Part shown: one piece after another, positions 1-7,225 of the stretch | Layout of the letters: each line of letters begins with the position of its first letter | Numbering within the stretch: the stretch's first letter is position 1 | From: an uncultured bacterium | GTDB lineage: Bacteria; Verrucomicrobiota; Kiritimatiellia; CAIKKV01; CAITUY01 | DNA length: 49,111 nt | Reading direction: 5' to 3' | Assembly: GCA_903908715.1 (NCBI GenBank) | Contig: CAIVSY010000099.1 | Coordinates: forward strand, 1-49,111 | Position numbers and translations under genes: made by a program | Notes under the pieces: generated by a model | The model's database searches: none | Told to the model about the DNA's origin: nothing | What the model saw: the letters and a program-made list of their open reading frames with translations, nothing else

Positions 1-9
1 GCAAATGGC

Positions 10-360
10 GTGAAACTGAACCGGATGACGGAATACCAGCGGATCATCCAATCCTTCGAACTGCTGAACATCCCGTTTAGCGTTCGTGCCCTGGTCAGGG
101 AGGCGGTGGATTCCCCGGAGTGGGACTGGTTCAAGGATTGCGACGGGTGTACCGGGGTGTCGGAGATGTACTGGCCGACAAAGTACTTCCCGCCCTGCCT
201 GCGGCATGACTTCGACTGGAAGACCGGGCGGGGTGGATGGGCGGCCAATGTGCGGTTCTACCGGATCCAGCGCGCGTACCGGATGTCCGCGCTCCAGGCG
301 GCAACCCGGTTTGCGGGCGTGACCGCGGCGTGGTATGCGTGGTTCAAGTGGTGGCGGTGA
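10..360 (+). CDS. Prokaryotic phospholipase A2-like protein, phage type
   Basis: This 116-residue protein has a central segment at about residues 43-72 with the core of the prokaryotic phospholipase A2 fold. It reads D-G-C-T-G, then PPCLRHDFDW, where the His-Asp pair of 'RHDF' is the expected catalytic dyad and the two cysteines would form the disulfide. Secreted actinobacterial PLA2 enzymes show a similar C-x-RHDFxY signature, and short versions occur in tailed-phage genomes. There is no signal peptide. The C-terminus is aromatic and basic (WYAWFKWWR), which might touch membranes. The GTG start at 10 overlaps an in-frame TGA at 11-13, suggesting a coupled upstream gene beyond the window edge. 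Activity is not proven. Confidence 0.6.
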   Translation: MKLNRMTEYQRIIQSFELLNIPFSVRALVREAVDSPEWDWFKDCDGCTGVSEMYWPTKYFPPCLRHDFDWKTGRGGWAANVRFYRIQRAYRMSALQAATRFAGVTAAWYAWFKWWR

Positions 361-442
361 AAATGCCGACGTCTGCGCAGAAATTTTTCGGCAAATTTCG
401 GCAGGAGAAAGAGGCGAGACGGGGCAAAAATGTGCTAAATTA

Positions 443-497
443 TGCCTAGGCAGAAAGCTGCAACTAGTTGCATTGCAAAAGGATGCATACGCATGCG
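443..497. repeat. Cluster of short perfect palindromes next to the tRNA junction
   Basis: Within 55 bases lie TGCCTAGGCA (443-452), GCAACTAGTTGC (460-471), the near-palindrome TTGCATTGCAA (468-478), ATGCAT (483-488) and CGCATGCG (490-497). All sit just outside the tRNA-Lys fragment on the element side. Such packing is unusual for this GC-rich DNA. It may be recombinase arm or core sites or a repressor region; no function can be assigned from sequence alone. Confidence 0.5.
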
Positions 498-512
498 AAA
501 GCTAGTAGGGGG

Positions 513-550
513 TTAAAAGTCAAGTGCTCTACCGACTGAGCTAACGGCCT
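513..550 (-). pseudogene. tRNA-Lys(UUU) 5' half, broken at the anticodon loop
   Basis: Read on the minus strand, positions 550 to 513 give acceptor strand AGGCCGT, TA, D-arm GCTC/GAGC with loop AGTCGGTA, A26, anticodon stem CTTGA and the loop CTTTTAA with anticodon TTT. This is an excellent tRNA-Lys 5' half. The next bases are CCCCC rather than TCAAG, and no variable loop, T-arm or matching acceptor strand follows within the window. The gene therefore ends at position 38. It is most easily explained as an attachment-site scar. A1 is atypical, as G1 is usual. Confidence 0.75.
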
Positions 551-748
551 GAAAGATCTTATTGTCAACAACTTGCACGAGAGCAGAGAATCAAAACCCT
601 GAGACTTTCGCCCACCTGCCATTGGACAGGAGACCATAGGCAAGGACCGGGAAAATCAAGTCGCGAACTATAGAGACTGCCCCCGCCATTGTCAACGCCC
701 ATGACTGTCCGCCTTATGCTGAGAAGCATTTCCGTCCGCCTCCTGCTT
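551..748. other. Non-coding leader region upstream of the broken tRNA
   Basis: I see no convincing coding sequence here. It holds the leftward promoter described separately and about 110 bases of transcribed leader before the tRNA fragment. I looked for a second tRNA in the leader and did not find a T-arm or matching acceptor strands. Confidence 0.5.
667..695 (-). promoter_or_regulatory. Near-consensus sigma-70 promoter toward tRNA-Lys
   Basis: On the minus strand TTGACA (695-690) and TATAGT (672-667) are separated by exactly 17 bases. This is one of the best matches to the housekeeping promoter consensus I noticed in the window. It reads into the tRNA-Lys remnant, so it is probably the original tRNA promoter, now driving a truncated transcript into the element. 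Confidence 0.65.
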
Positions 749-1009
749 TCACCTGACGATCACTCGTCCTCTACTCAAAAGCCCATAGCAACGGATATCA
801 CACGCCACACACGCTGTATTCGTTGGCGCCTGCTTCCAAAACCACTCACATGTGGGTTCCCGCGCCACAGTCTGCCTTGACCATGGCGGGAGAATCCGCC
901 ACGCAACGATGTCCTGCTCGGTTGTATCCTCAAAGACGACCTGGATTTCAACAAACGCTCCAAAGACCAGGCCCAGAAGGACAAAGACAACAACTGCTCT
1001 CTTCTTCAT
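749..1009 (-). CDS. Hypothetical small membrane-anchored or secreted protein
   Basis: I do not recognise this 86-residue frame. It begins MKKR followed by about 17 hydrophobic residues, as in a signal peptide or single membrane anchor. It ends with a cysteine cluster (CVACDIRC). A weak GAAGAA precedes the ATG at 1009. A longer in-frame start at 1078 lacks the signal-like N-terminus. Composition is less convincing than in neighbouring genes, and the frame could be fortuitous. Confidence 0.35.
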   Translation of the reverse strand: MKKRAVVVFVLLGLVFGAFVEIQVVFEDTTEQDIVAWRILPPWSRQTVAREPTCEWFWKQAPTNTACVACDIRCYGLLSRGRVIVR

Positions 1010-1203
1010 TTCTTCAGCGAACGCAAAGCGCGTCACCCCATGTCCGGCGAGGATAAGACGAGAAGGGCGGCAGATCAACCTGATTTCCCCGATGCGGGAG
1101 AAACATCATTGGGCGGCATTGCGGAACAGGAAGCATACGGGGAGCAACGGGTGACGGACTCGACCACGGGTGGAACACAGCCGATTCCCACACAAACACA
1201 GAC
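1010..1203. other. Intergenic region without a convincing gene
   Basis: Short open frames occur on both strands but none has a ribosome site or recognisable sequence. The right end leads into the upstream region of the membrane protein at 1265. Confidence 0.4.
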
Positions 1204-1230
1204 ATTGCACTGGGCAAACAGGTGTGCAAT
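1204..1230. promoter_or_regulatory. Inverted repeat upstream of the membrane protein gene
   Basis: ATTGCAC (1204-1210) and GTGCAAT (1224-1230) form a perfect 7-base inverted repeat with a 13-base spacer, about 35 bases before the ATG at 1265. It could be an operator. I could not place a convincing -10/-35 pair around it. Confidence 0.3.
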
Positions 1231-1264
1231 GAATACATTCTGTTGACTTACAAGGGGAACCATT

Positions 1265-2224
1265 ATGCTCGGCGATCTGACCATTAACGTCAGTCTTTCG
1301 GCAAGCGTCCTGCTGGCCGCTCTCTGGATCACGGCACGTCATGAAGCGGATCTGGACTGGTCGAAACTGATGATCGTATCAGCCATAACCGGCGTCCTGA
1401 CCGTACTGCCGCCACTGTTCATCTGGTCGTCTCTTGTGGAACATTTCCATTGGGACCTGTTGACCTTCTGGCCGCTGATCCTCCTGGCTACCCTGGCCTG
1501 GCAAATCGGGGTTTTTGTTGTGATGCTGAACCGCTATGTCTGGGTCCCAATCCCCAAAGCCCTGCTTGCATGGTTCGTAGTCCAGGCCCTGCTGATTGCC
1601 AAGGACAGCGTCTTCACCCTGCTACGGGGCGGTTCTCTTGTTGAAAGCGCATGGACTTCGGTCACAGGCATGCAGTCGCCGAGCGAACACCGCGAAGCGA
1701 AGCTCCGTGAAGCGGAATCAGAGCGCAAGATCAAAGAATTGCAGGATGCAGCCCGTGAGGGCAACATGGATCGCATGATTGCCGCTGTTGAAGCCCGAAC
1801 GGCACCGCCGGCGACAACCGCGAAGCCCACCCAACCCGACAAGCCGGCGACAAACCAGCCGCCGCCAACCCATGCGGCAGCCAAGCCCGCGCCCGCCGCC
1901 ACACCGAAACCGCAAGCCCCAAAGAAGCCCGCATCCAAGTCAACCCCCAAACCCGCGCCCGCCAAACCCGCCTCTGCGAATACCGTCTCGAACATCACCC
2001 CAACCGTGTCGAACAACCTGACGCCAGCCATGGAAAGCGCCTACCGTCAGGCATCCCGCGAATTACTGGTCGTCAACGGCATGTCGCAGCAAGGGGGCTT
2101 GATCACCCTTGTCGTCAATGGGCAGGTGGTGCAGGTCGGGGGCACAGCCACGGTAAATTACAAGGGGCATCGCTTCACCTGGCGCCTCGTGGCTGTGGAG
2201 GATAAACAGCCTGTATGGGAATAG
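1265..2224 (+). CDS. Membrane protein with Pro/Ala-rich linker and small C-terminal domain
   Basis: The product has 319 residues and is not recognised as a named family. The N-terminal third (about 10-125) contains three to four hydrophobic segments. Residues about 140-172 are charged and helical (probable coiled coil). Residues 175-245 are a low-complexity Pro/Ala/Lys linker. The last 70 residues form a compact domain with LVVNGMSQQGGLITLVVNGQ and GHRFTWRLV. This layout of membrane anchor, flexible spacer and terminal domain resembles spanning components of secretion or pilus systems such as PulC/GspB/PilP, but I see no direct match. The ribosome site AAGGGGA lies at good spacing. It stands alone, with no operon partner. 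Confidence 0.7.
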   Translation: MLGDLTINVSLSASVLLAALWITARHEADLDWSKLMIVSAITGVLTVLPPLFIWSSLVEHFHWDLLTFWPLILLATLAWQIGVFVVMLNRYVWVPIPKALLAWFVVQALLIAKDSVFTLLRGGSLVESAWTSVTGMQSPSEHREAKLREAESERKIKELQDAAREGNMDRMIAAVEARTAPPATTAKPTQPDKPATNQPPPTHAAAKPAPAATPKPQAPKKPASKSTPKPAPAKPASANTVSNITPTVSNNLTPAMESAYRQASRELLVVNGMSQQGGLITLVVNGQVVQVGGTATVNYKGHRFTWRLVAVEDKQPVWE

Positions 2225-2576
2225 CCGCCACCCCCGGATCACTCAACAGGGTCCCGACTCAAGCACCACCGTTTGGAGGCGCCCCGGCAAAAGTGTGAGC
2301 CCATCGGCGTAAATCAGGCAGGAACAGGGGGAAGCGTCTGCACCCTCCCGCAGGTATGCGGCCCAACCTCGCCCAATCCGCCCCAACTTTGTGTTCGACT
2401 TTTCCGCAGGGATTTCCGATAGTCACCCCTTTTTGAGCGGACAGGATCGGGCGGTTTCCTGCCCATCGCATGCCGGAAGCGGGCGCCGTCCTGATATGCG
2501 CGCAACCGATGTGTCCCAAGGGGATACGAAGCGCATGGGATAAAAGAGGAATGACGGATTTCTGCGGGAGTTACGG
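2225..2576. other. Intergenic region before the arginine cluster
   Basis: These 352 bases have no supported gene. A weak pair TTCGAC/GATAGT near 2395-2425 could be a promoter, but its spacing and match are poor. I found no clear ARG-box palindrome. The GGGAG ribosome site of argJ is at the right end. Confidence 0.4.
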
Positions 2577-3797
2577 ATGAAAAAGGAATTTGAAGTTATT
2601 GCAGGCGGGATCACAACCCCCAAAGGCTTCAAGGCCGCCACATTGCGCGCCGGCATCAAGGAAAGCCGGAAACGGGATGACCTTACCCTGCTCTTCTCCG
2701 ACACCCCCGCCGCCGTCGCCGGGACCTTCACGACCAACCGCATCAAGGCCGCCCCCGTCAAACTGTGCGAACGCCATCTGATCTGGGGCCAGGGGCAGGC
2801 CCTCCTGATCAATGCAGGCAACGCGAACGCCTGCACCGGCGAACAGGGGTTCCACGACGCGGAGCGCATGGCGGAAATCACCGCCGAAACACTCGGCATC
2901 GCCAAGAATCTTGTGTTTGTCTGTTCGACAGGCACCATCGGAATCCCGCTACCCATGCCCAGGATCGAGTCGAATCTTCCTGCCTTGGCCCGGAAACTCT
3001 CCAGGGAGAACAGCAGTCAGGCTGCCGAGGCCATTCTCACCACCGATCTGGTCAAGAAAGAGGTTGCCGTGACCGTCATGGTGGATGGCATACCCGTGAC
3101 CATCGCCGGCATAGCCAAGGGATCCGGTATGATCGCCCCGAACATGGCGACCATGCTGGCCTTTATCACAACGGATGCCGCCGTCGACCAGCGTTCGCTC
3201 CAACTGGAACTCGTCCACGCCGTGGATCTGAGCTTCAACCGGATCGTGGTCGATGGCGATGAAAGCACGAACGATACCGTCCTGATGTTCGCGAACGGCA
3301 CAGCCGGAAACAAACTGCTGGACCGCAAACATCACGACTGGCGCCGCTTCTGCCATGCTTTGGAATATGTAACCCGCGAACTGGCCCTGATGATCGTCAA
3401 GGATGGCGAAGGCGCCACCAAGTTTGTGACCGTGCACGTCACCGGGGCGGCAAGCCGCCACGACGCTCGCGCATGCGCCCGCGCCATCGCCATGTCGCCC
3501 CTCGTCAAGACCGCATGGAATGGCGGCGATCCGAACTGGGGACGAATCATGGCAGCCCTGGGCTACTCCGGCGCCCGGATCCAGGAGGAACGCGTCGATA
3601 TTTCGTTCAACGACCTCCCGGCTGTTCAATCCGGCAAGGCGGCGGATTCCGGCTCACTGGCTGAACTGGCCAGGATCTATGCCCTCAAGGAATTCACCAT
3701 CAAGGTCGAACTGCACGTTGGAAAATCCGAATTCACCGTCTACACCTGCGATCTCAGCAAGGAATATGTGGCCATCAACGCGGAGTATATGACCTGA
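2577..3797 (+). CDS. argJ: Bifunctional ornithine acetyltransferase / N-acetylglutamate synthase
   Basis: ArgJ transfers the acetyl group from N-acetylornithine to glutamate, closing the acetyl cycle of arginine synthesis in the cytoplasm. Bifunctional forms also use acetyl-CoA. The 406-residue length is normal. The self-cleavage site is clear in KGSGMIAPNMATMLAF, where cleavage before Thr192 yields the alpha and beta subunits and frees the nucleophile. STGTIG and NDLPAV-type segments of the family are also present, and the chain ends in EYMT, close to the usual EYTT. GGGAG precedes the ATG. Its stop overlaps the argB start by one base (TGATG). Sequence does not settle whether the synthase activity is retained. 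Confidence 0.95.
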   Translation: MKKEFEVIAGGITTPKGFKAATLRAGIKESRKRDDLTLLFSDTPAAVAGTFTTNRIKAAPVKLCERHLIWGQGQALLINAGNANACTGEQGFHDAERMAEITAETLGIAKNLVFVCSTGTIGIPLPMPRIESNLPALARKLSRENSSQAAEAILTTDLVKKEVAVTVMVDGIPVTIAGIAKGSGMIAPNMATMLAFITTDAAVDQRSLQLELVHAVDLSFNRIVVDGDESTNDTVLMFANGTAGNKLLDRKHHDWRRFCHALEYVTRELALMIVKDGEGATKFVTVHVTGAASRHDARACARAIAMSPLVKTAWNGGDPNWGRIMAALGYSGARIQEERVDISFNDLPAVQSGKAADSGSLAELARIYALKEFTIKVELHVGKSEFTVYTCDLSKEYVAINAEYMT

Positions 3798-4669
3798 TGG
3801 AAAAGGCCATCGCAAAAGCCGATGTACTGATTGAGGCCCTGCCCTATATACAGGACTTCCGCGATGCGATTGTCGTCGTCAAGTTCGGCGGCAGCGCCAT
3901 GGAGGATCCGCGCCAGGTGGAGAACATCCTCACGGATGTTGCCTTCATGGAATGCGTCGGCATGCGCCCGGTCATTGTCCATGGCGGCGGCAAGGCAATC
4001 TCCCGCGCGATGTCCGAGGCCGGGCTTGTCCCGCAATTCGTCAAGGGCCTCCGGGTGACGGATGAATCCGCAATCCAGGTTGTCGAGAAAACCATTCGGG
4101 ACAAGGTGAATGCCGCCCTTCTGGATACGTTCCGAAGGAAAGGCGCCCGCGCCTGCCGGATCGATGGAAACACGATCTTCGAGGTGGAGAAACGGACCGA
4201 AAAGGATCCGGCAACGGGCGAAACCCTGGACTGGGGCTATGTCGGGGAAATCCGCCATGTCCATGCCCTCCCCCTGCTGGAGTGCTTCAAGACCGAAACC
4301 ATCCCCGTCGTGACCCCCCTCGGGCGCGGCCCGGACGGGCACCTGTACAACCTGAACGCCGATGATGCCGCCGCGGCAGTGGCACGTGAACTGCGCGCCC
4401 GGAAACTGGCCTTCCTGTCCGATGTGCCCGGCTTGTTGCGTGACAGGAACGATGAATCCACGCTCTTCTCAACCCTGCGGATCCACGAGGTTGAGGAACT
4501 GATACGAACACGCGTCATCGATGGCGGAATGCTGCCGAAGATCCGGAGTTGTATGGAAGCCTTGCAGGCCGGCGTCCGCAAAATCCACATCATCGATGGA
4601 CGCGTGCCGCATTCGCTGTTACTGGAGATTTTCACAGACAAAGGAGTAGGAACGGAGATCACAGAATGA
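3797..4669 (+). CDS. argB: N-acetylglutamate kinase
   Basis: ArgB phosphorylates N-acetylglutamate in the second step of arginine synthesis. The amino-acid-kinase fold is evident from VKFGGSAM (Lys29), VHGGGKAIS, NLNADDAAAAVA and FLSDVPGLL, with IDGGMLPK near the end. An N-terminal helix of about 23 residues (AKADVLIEALPYIQDF) precedes the first strand. In hexameric enzymes of the Thermotoga/Pseudomonas kind this helix carries feedback inhibition by arginine, so I infer an arginine-sensitive enzyme. The 290-residue length is normal. It overlaps argD by four bases (ATGA), implying coupled translation. Confidence 0.95.
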   Translation: MEKAIAKADVLIEALPYIQDFRDAIVVVKFGGSAMEDPRQVENILTDVAFMECVGMRPVIVHGGGKAISRAMSEAGLVPQFVKGLRVTDESAIQVVEKTIRDKVNAALLDTFRRKGARACRIDGNTIFEVEKRTEKDPATGETLDWGYVGEIRHVHALPLLECFKTETIPVVTPLGRGPDGHLYNLNADDAAAAVARELRARKLAFLSDVPGLLRDRNDESTLFSTLRIHEVEELIRTRVIDGGMLPKIRSCMEALQAGVRKIHIIDGRVPHSLLLEIFTDKGVGTEITE

Positions 4670-5880
4670 CAACAACCGCAGATATCACCGCAAAGTACCA
4701 GCAGTATGTTATGCCCACGTACCACCCGCCAAGCCTTGCGCTGGTCAAGGGCAAGGGAACCCGCGTCTGGGACAGCAATCACAAGGTCTATCTGGACTTC
4801 GTAGGCGGCATCGCCTGCCAGAACGTCGGCCATTGCCATCCGAAGGTGGTCGCGGCCATCCAGGAACAGGCCGCCAAGCTGGTGCATGTATCAAACCTGT
4901 ATTACAACGAACACCAGGGAGCCCTCGCGGAAAAACTGTCCAACCTCTCCCTCGGCGGAAAGGCTTTCTTCTGTAACTCGGGCGCCGAGGCAAATGAGGC
5001 CTTGATCAAGCTGGCCCGCCTGTGGGGAAGCGACCTGGGAAAATATGAGGTCGTCTCCATGAAAAACTCTTTCCACGGGCGCACCCTCGCCACGCTGGCC
5101 GCGACAGGTCAGACCAAGTACCAGGATGGGTTCGAACCCATGCCGGACGGCTTCTTCTACGCGGAACTGAACAATATGGATTCGTTCAAGGGGGTTGTGA
5201 GCGACCGGACGGCCGCCATCCTCGTGGAAGCCATACAGGGCGAAGGCGGCGTGATACCGGCTACCCCGGAGTTCATGCAGGCCGTCCGCGCCCTCTGCGA
5301 CAAGAAGAACATCCTCCTGTTCTGCGACGAGGTCCAGTGCGGCATGGGCCGGACGGGCAACTGGTTTGGATTCCAGGGCACCGGTGTCACACCCGACGCC
5401 TTCTCCATGGCGAAGTCTCTCGGCAGCGGATACCCCGTCGGCGGAATCGTGACAGGCCCGAAACTGGCCGACGTCCTGCAGCCGGGCAAGCATGCCAGCA
5501 CTTTTGGCGGATCGCCTCTGGCTTCCGCCGCAGCTCTCGCGACCATCCGAGTCATCGAGGAAGAGGGCCTGGTTGAACGCGCGGCCGACATCGGCACCGA
5601 GTTCCAGGAAGCGCTCGGCGACTTTGTGGAAGCGTACGAACACGTGAAGGAAATCCGTGGCCGCGGCCTGATGATCGGCATGGTATTCGACCAGCCGGCC
5701 AAGCCGTTCGCGAAAATCCTCGCCGAAAACGGGCTGCTGGCCATACCGGCAGGCGAGAATGTCCTGCGCCTCCTGCCTCCCCTGAACGTCAAGAACAGCG
5801 AACTGGATGAGGCACTGGAAATCATGGACGACGCCTTGGCCGAGTGGCACGGCGTCGAGAAACCGAGCGACGAGGAATAA
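4666..5880 (+). CDS. argD: Acetylornithine aminotransferase
   Basis: ArgD is a fold-type I PLP enzyme converting N-acetylglutamate semialdehyde to N-acetylornithine with glutamate as amino donor. The 404-residue chain shows NSGAEANEALIKLAR, the cofactor aspartate in CDEVQCGMGRTG, and the Schiff-base lysine Lys250 in MAKSLGSGYPVGG. The start at 4666 is chosen over longer upstream frames because it overlaps the argB stop and has GGAG eight bases upstream. It closes an argJBD run followed by a terminator. The same enzyme often also serves lysine synthesis as DapC; that cannot be decided here. Confidence 0.94.
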   Translation: MTTTADITAKYQQYVMPTYHPPSLALVKGKGTRVWDSNHKVYLDFVGGIACQNVGHCHPKVVAAIQEQAAKLVHVSNLYYNEHQGALAEKLSNLSLGGKAFFCNSGAEANEALIKLARLWGSDLGKYEVVSMKNSFHGRTLATLAATGQTKYQDGFEPMPDGFFYAELNNMDSFKGVVSDRTAAILVEAIQGEGGVIPATPEFMQAVRALCDKKNILLFCDEVQCGMGRTGNWFGFQGTGVTPDAFSMAKSLGSGYPVGGIVTGPKLADVLQPGKHASTFGGSPLASAAALATIRVIEEEGLVERAADIGTEFQEALGDFVEAYEHVKEIRGRGLMIGMVFDQPAKPFAKILAENGLLAIPAGENVLRLLPPLNVKNSELDEALEIMDDALAEWHGVEKPSDEE

Positions 5881-5900
5881 CCACGGGCAGAACTCCCGAC

Positions 5901-5950
5901 AACCCGTCCCCCATGCCGGCAACGCCGGTTGCCGGGACGGGTTTTCCTTT
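5901..5950 (+). terminator. Intrinsic terminator after argD
   Basis: AACCCGTCCC (5901-5910) pairs perfectly with GGGACGGGTT (5934-5943). An inner GGCAAC/GTTGCC stem (5918-5923 and 5928-5933) sits in the loop, and the hairpin is followed by the T-rich run TTCCTTTT. It lies between argD and argG, so argG expression needs read-through or its own promoter. Confidence 0.8.
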
Positions 5951-5969
5951 TAAAGACAGGAGAGCGGCA

Positions 5970-7202
5970 ATGGTGATCAGCGAACTCAAGAATCAGCATG
6001 TTGGCATCTGTGTTTCCGGCGGGCTCGACAGCAAAACCATCACGAAGAAACTCGTCGAAATGGGCGTGAAGGTCACCTGTTTCACGGCCGACCTCGGCCA
6101 GCCGGATGAGACGGACATCAACGACATCCGCAAGAAGATGGCCCCTTGCGGCGCCGAAACGATCATCGTGGACCTGAAGCGCGAAATGGCGGAGGCCTGC
6201 TATGAAGTCCTGCAGGCACAAGCGATGTACGACGGCGGGTACTGGAACTCCACTGGAATCGCACGCGCCGTCACGGTGCGCGGTTTGATCCCTCGCATGA
6301 AGGCCGCAGGCTGCACAGTCCTGGCGCATGGCGCCACCGGCCGCGGAAACGACCAGATGCGTTTCGAGCGTTATACCAACGTCCTCGCGCCGGATATGAA
6401 GGTGTATGCTCCATGGCGGGACCCTTCCCTGCTGGCTGAATTCCCGGGACGCACCCAGATGGCAGCCTATCTGGGCCGCTTCGGCATTGAGGCGGTTGTC
6501 GGCGGCAAGAAACGGTATTCCACCGACGCCAACCTTGCCGGGTTGTCGCACGAGGCCGAGGACCTCGAAAGTCTGGAAACGCCTTGCACAATCGTCGAAC
6601 CGACCATGGGCGTGTGGCCGGCACAAGCCCCCGACAAGGCTGAGGAGGTATGCCTCCGCTTCGAAAAGGCACACTGCGTGGCCCTGAACAGCCGTACCGT
6701 CAGCCCCCTGGAGGCCATGATTGAATGCAACCGCATCGCTGGACGCAACGGCATCGGCATGAAAAACGCCTTGGAAAACCGGATTGTTGGGACCAAGAGC
6801 CGCGGCGTGTATGAAGCACCCGGAATGGAACTTCTGGGAACAGCCCTGCGGCAGGTCTACCAGGCCGTCATGGACCGGCGAGCCACCCTGCTGTTCATGC
6901 ACCTCTCGAAGCTCATCGCCGATCAAATCTATGATGGCCGCTATTTTGATCCCGTCACGCGGGCAGCACGCGCCGCCGTGGATGTCCTGTCCGCAGGGGC
7001 GGATGGCACCGTGAAACTCACGCTCTACAAGGGCAACCTGTTCTTCGGCAGCCTCACTGATTGTCCGGCCTCCATCTATAACGAGGCCGATTCCTCGATG
7101 GAGGCAAGCGCTGGTCTGAACCCCGTAAGTTCCCAGGGTTATGCCGAAATCCAGAGCGTGGAAGCACGTTCTCTCGCAAAAGCGGGCCAGATCCAGTCGT
7201 AA
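5970..7202 (+). CDS. argG: Argininosuccinate synthase
   Basis: ArgG joins citrulline and aspartate using ATP to make argininosuccinate, the penultimate arginine step. The N-terminal pyrophosphatase loop reads SGGLDS (residues 16-21); the next residue is Lys where many homologues have Ser. Later motifs YSTDANLAG, SHEAEDLE and KSRGVYEAPG match the long E. coli-type branch better than the shorter common branch. Length is 410 residues. The ATG at 5970 has AGGAGA upstream; longer frames run through the terminator hairpin and are rejected. It follows argD across a terminator and precedes thiD in the same direction. Confidence 0.93.
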   Translation: MVISELKNQHVGICVSGGLDSKTITKKLVEMGVKVTCFTADLGQPDETDINDIRKKMAPCGAETIIVDLKREMAEACYEVLQAQAMYDGGYWNSTGIARAVTVRGLIPRMKAAGCTVLAHGATGRGNDQMRFERYTNVLAPDMKVYAPWRDPSLLAEFPGRTQMAAYLGRFGIEAVVGGKKRYSTDANLAGLSHEAEDLESLETPCTIVEPTMGVWPAQAPDKAEEVCLRFEKAHCVALNSRTVSPLEAMIECNRIAGRNGIGMKNALENRIVGTKSRGVYEAPGMELLGTALRQVYQAVMDRRATLLFMHLSKLIADQIYDGRYFDPVTRAARAAVDVLSAGADGTVKLTLYKGNLFFGSLTDCPASIYNEADSSMEASAGLNPVSSQGYAEIQSVEARSLAKAGQIQS

Positions 7203-7225
7203 GGAAGCCAGTCGGTTCCCAAGCC

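Larger units (their letters stand above)
1..512. mobile_element. Probable right end of an integrated element
   Basis: The first half kilobase carries a phage-style phospholipase A2-like gene and a palindrome-rich stretch. It stops exactly where a tRNA-Lys gene fragment begins at 513. tRNA anticodon loops are classic targets of tyrosine recombinases, so I infer the edge of a prophage or genomic island whose body lies left of the window. No integrase is visible here, and the expected reconstituted 3' half of the tRNA is not present. A degenerate remnant or an assembly join are therefore alternatives. Confidence 0.4.

Noticed and set aside
513..550. tRNA-Lys interrupted by a group I intron
   Set aside because: Anticodon-loop introns exist, but the following bases lack intron core motifs, and no tRNA 3' half with a T-arm appears on the downstream (left) side within the window.
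551..666. A second tRNA in the leader between the promoter and the tRNA-Lys fragment
   Set aside because: Short stem-like segments occur, but no T-arm consensus or matching acceptor strands could be assembled.
4549..4665. Upstream extension of argD by 39 residues
   Set aside because: It overlaps the argB coding end in another frame; the ATG at 4666 has a ribosome site and the usual ATGA coupling.
5157..6926. A 589-residue open frame on the minus strand across argD and argG
   Set aside because: It is antisense to two clearly identified enzymes, has no family resemblance and is the kind of long shadow frame that GC-rich DNA produces.
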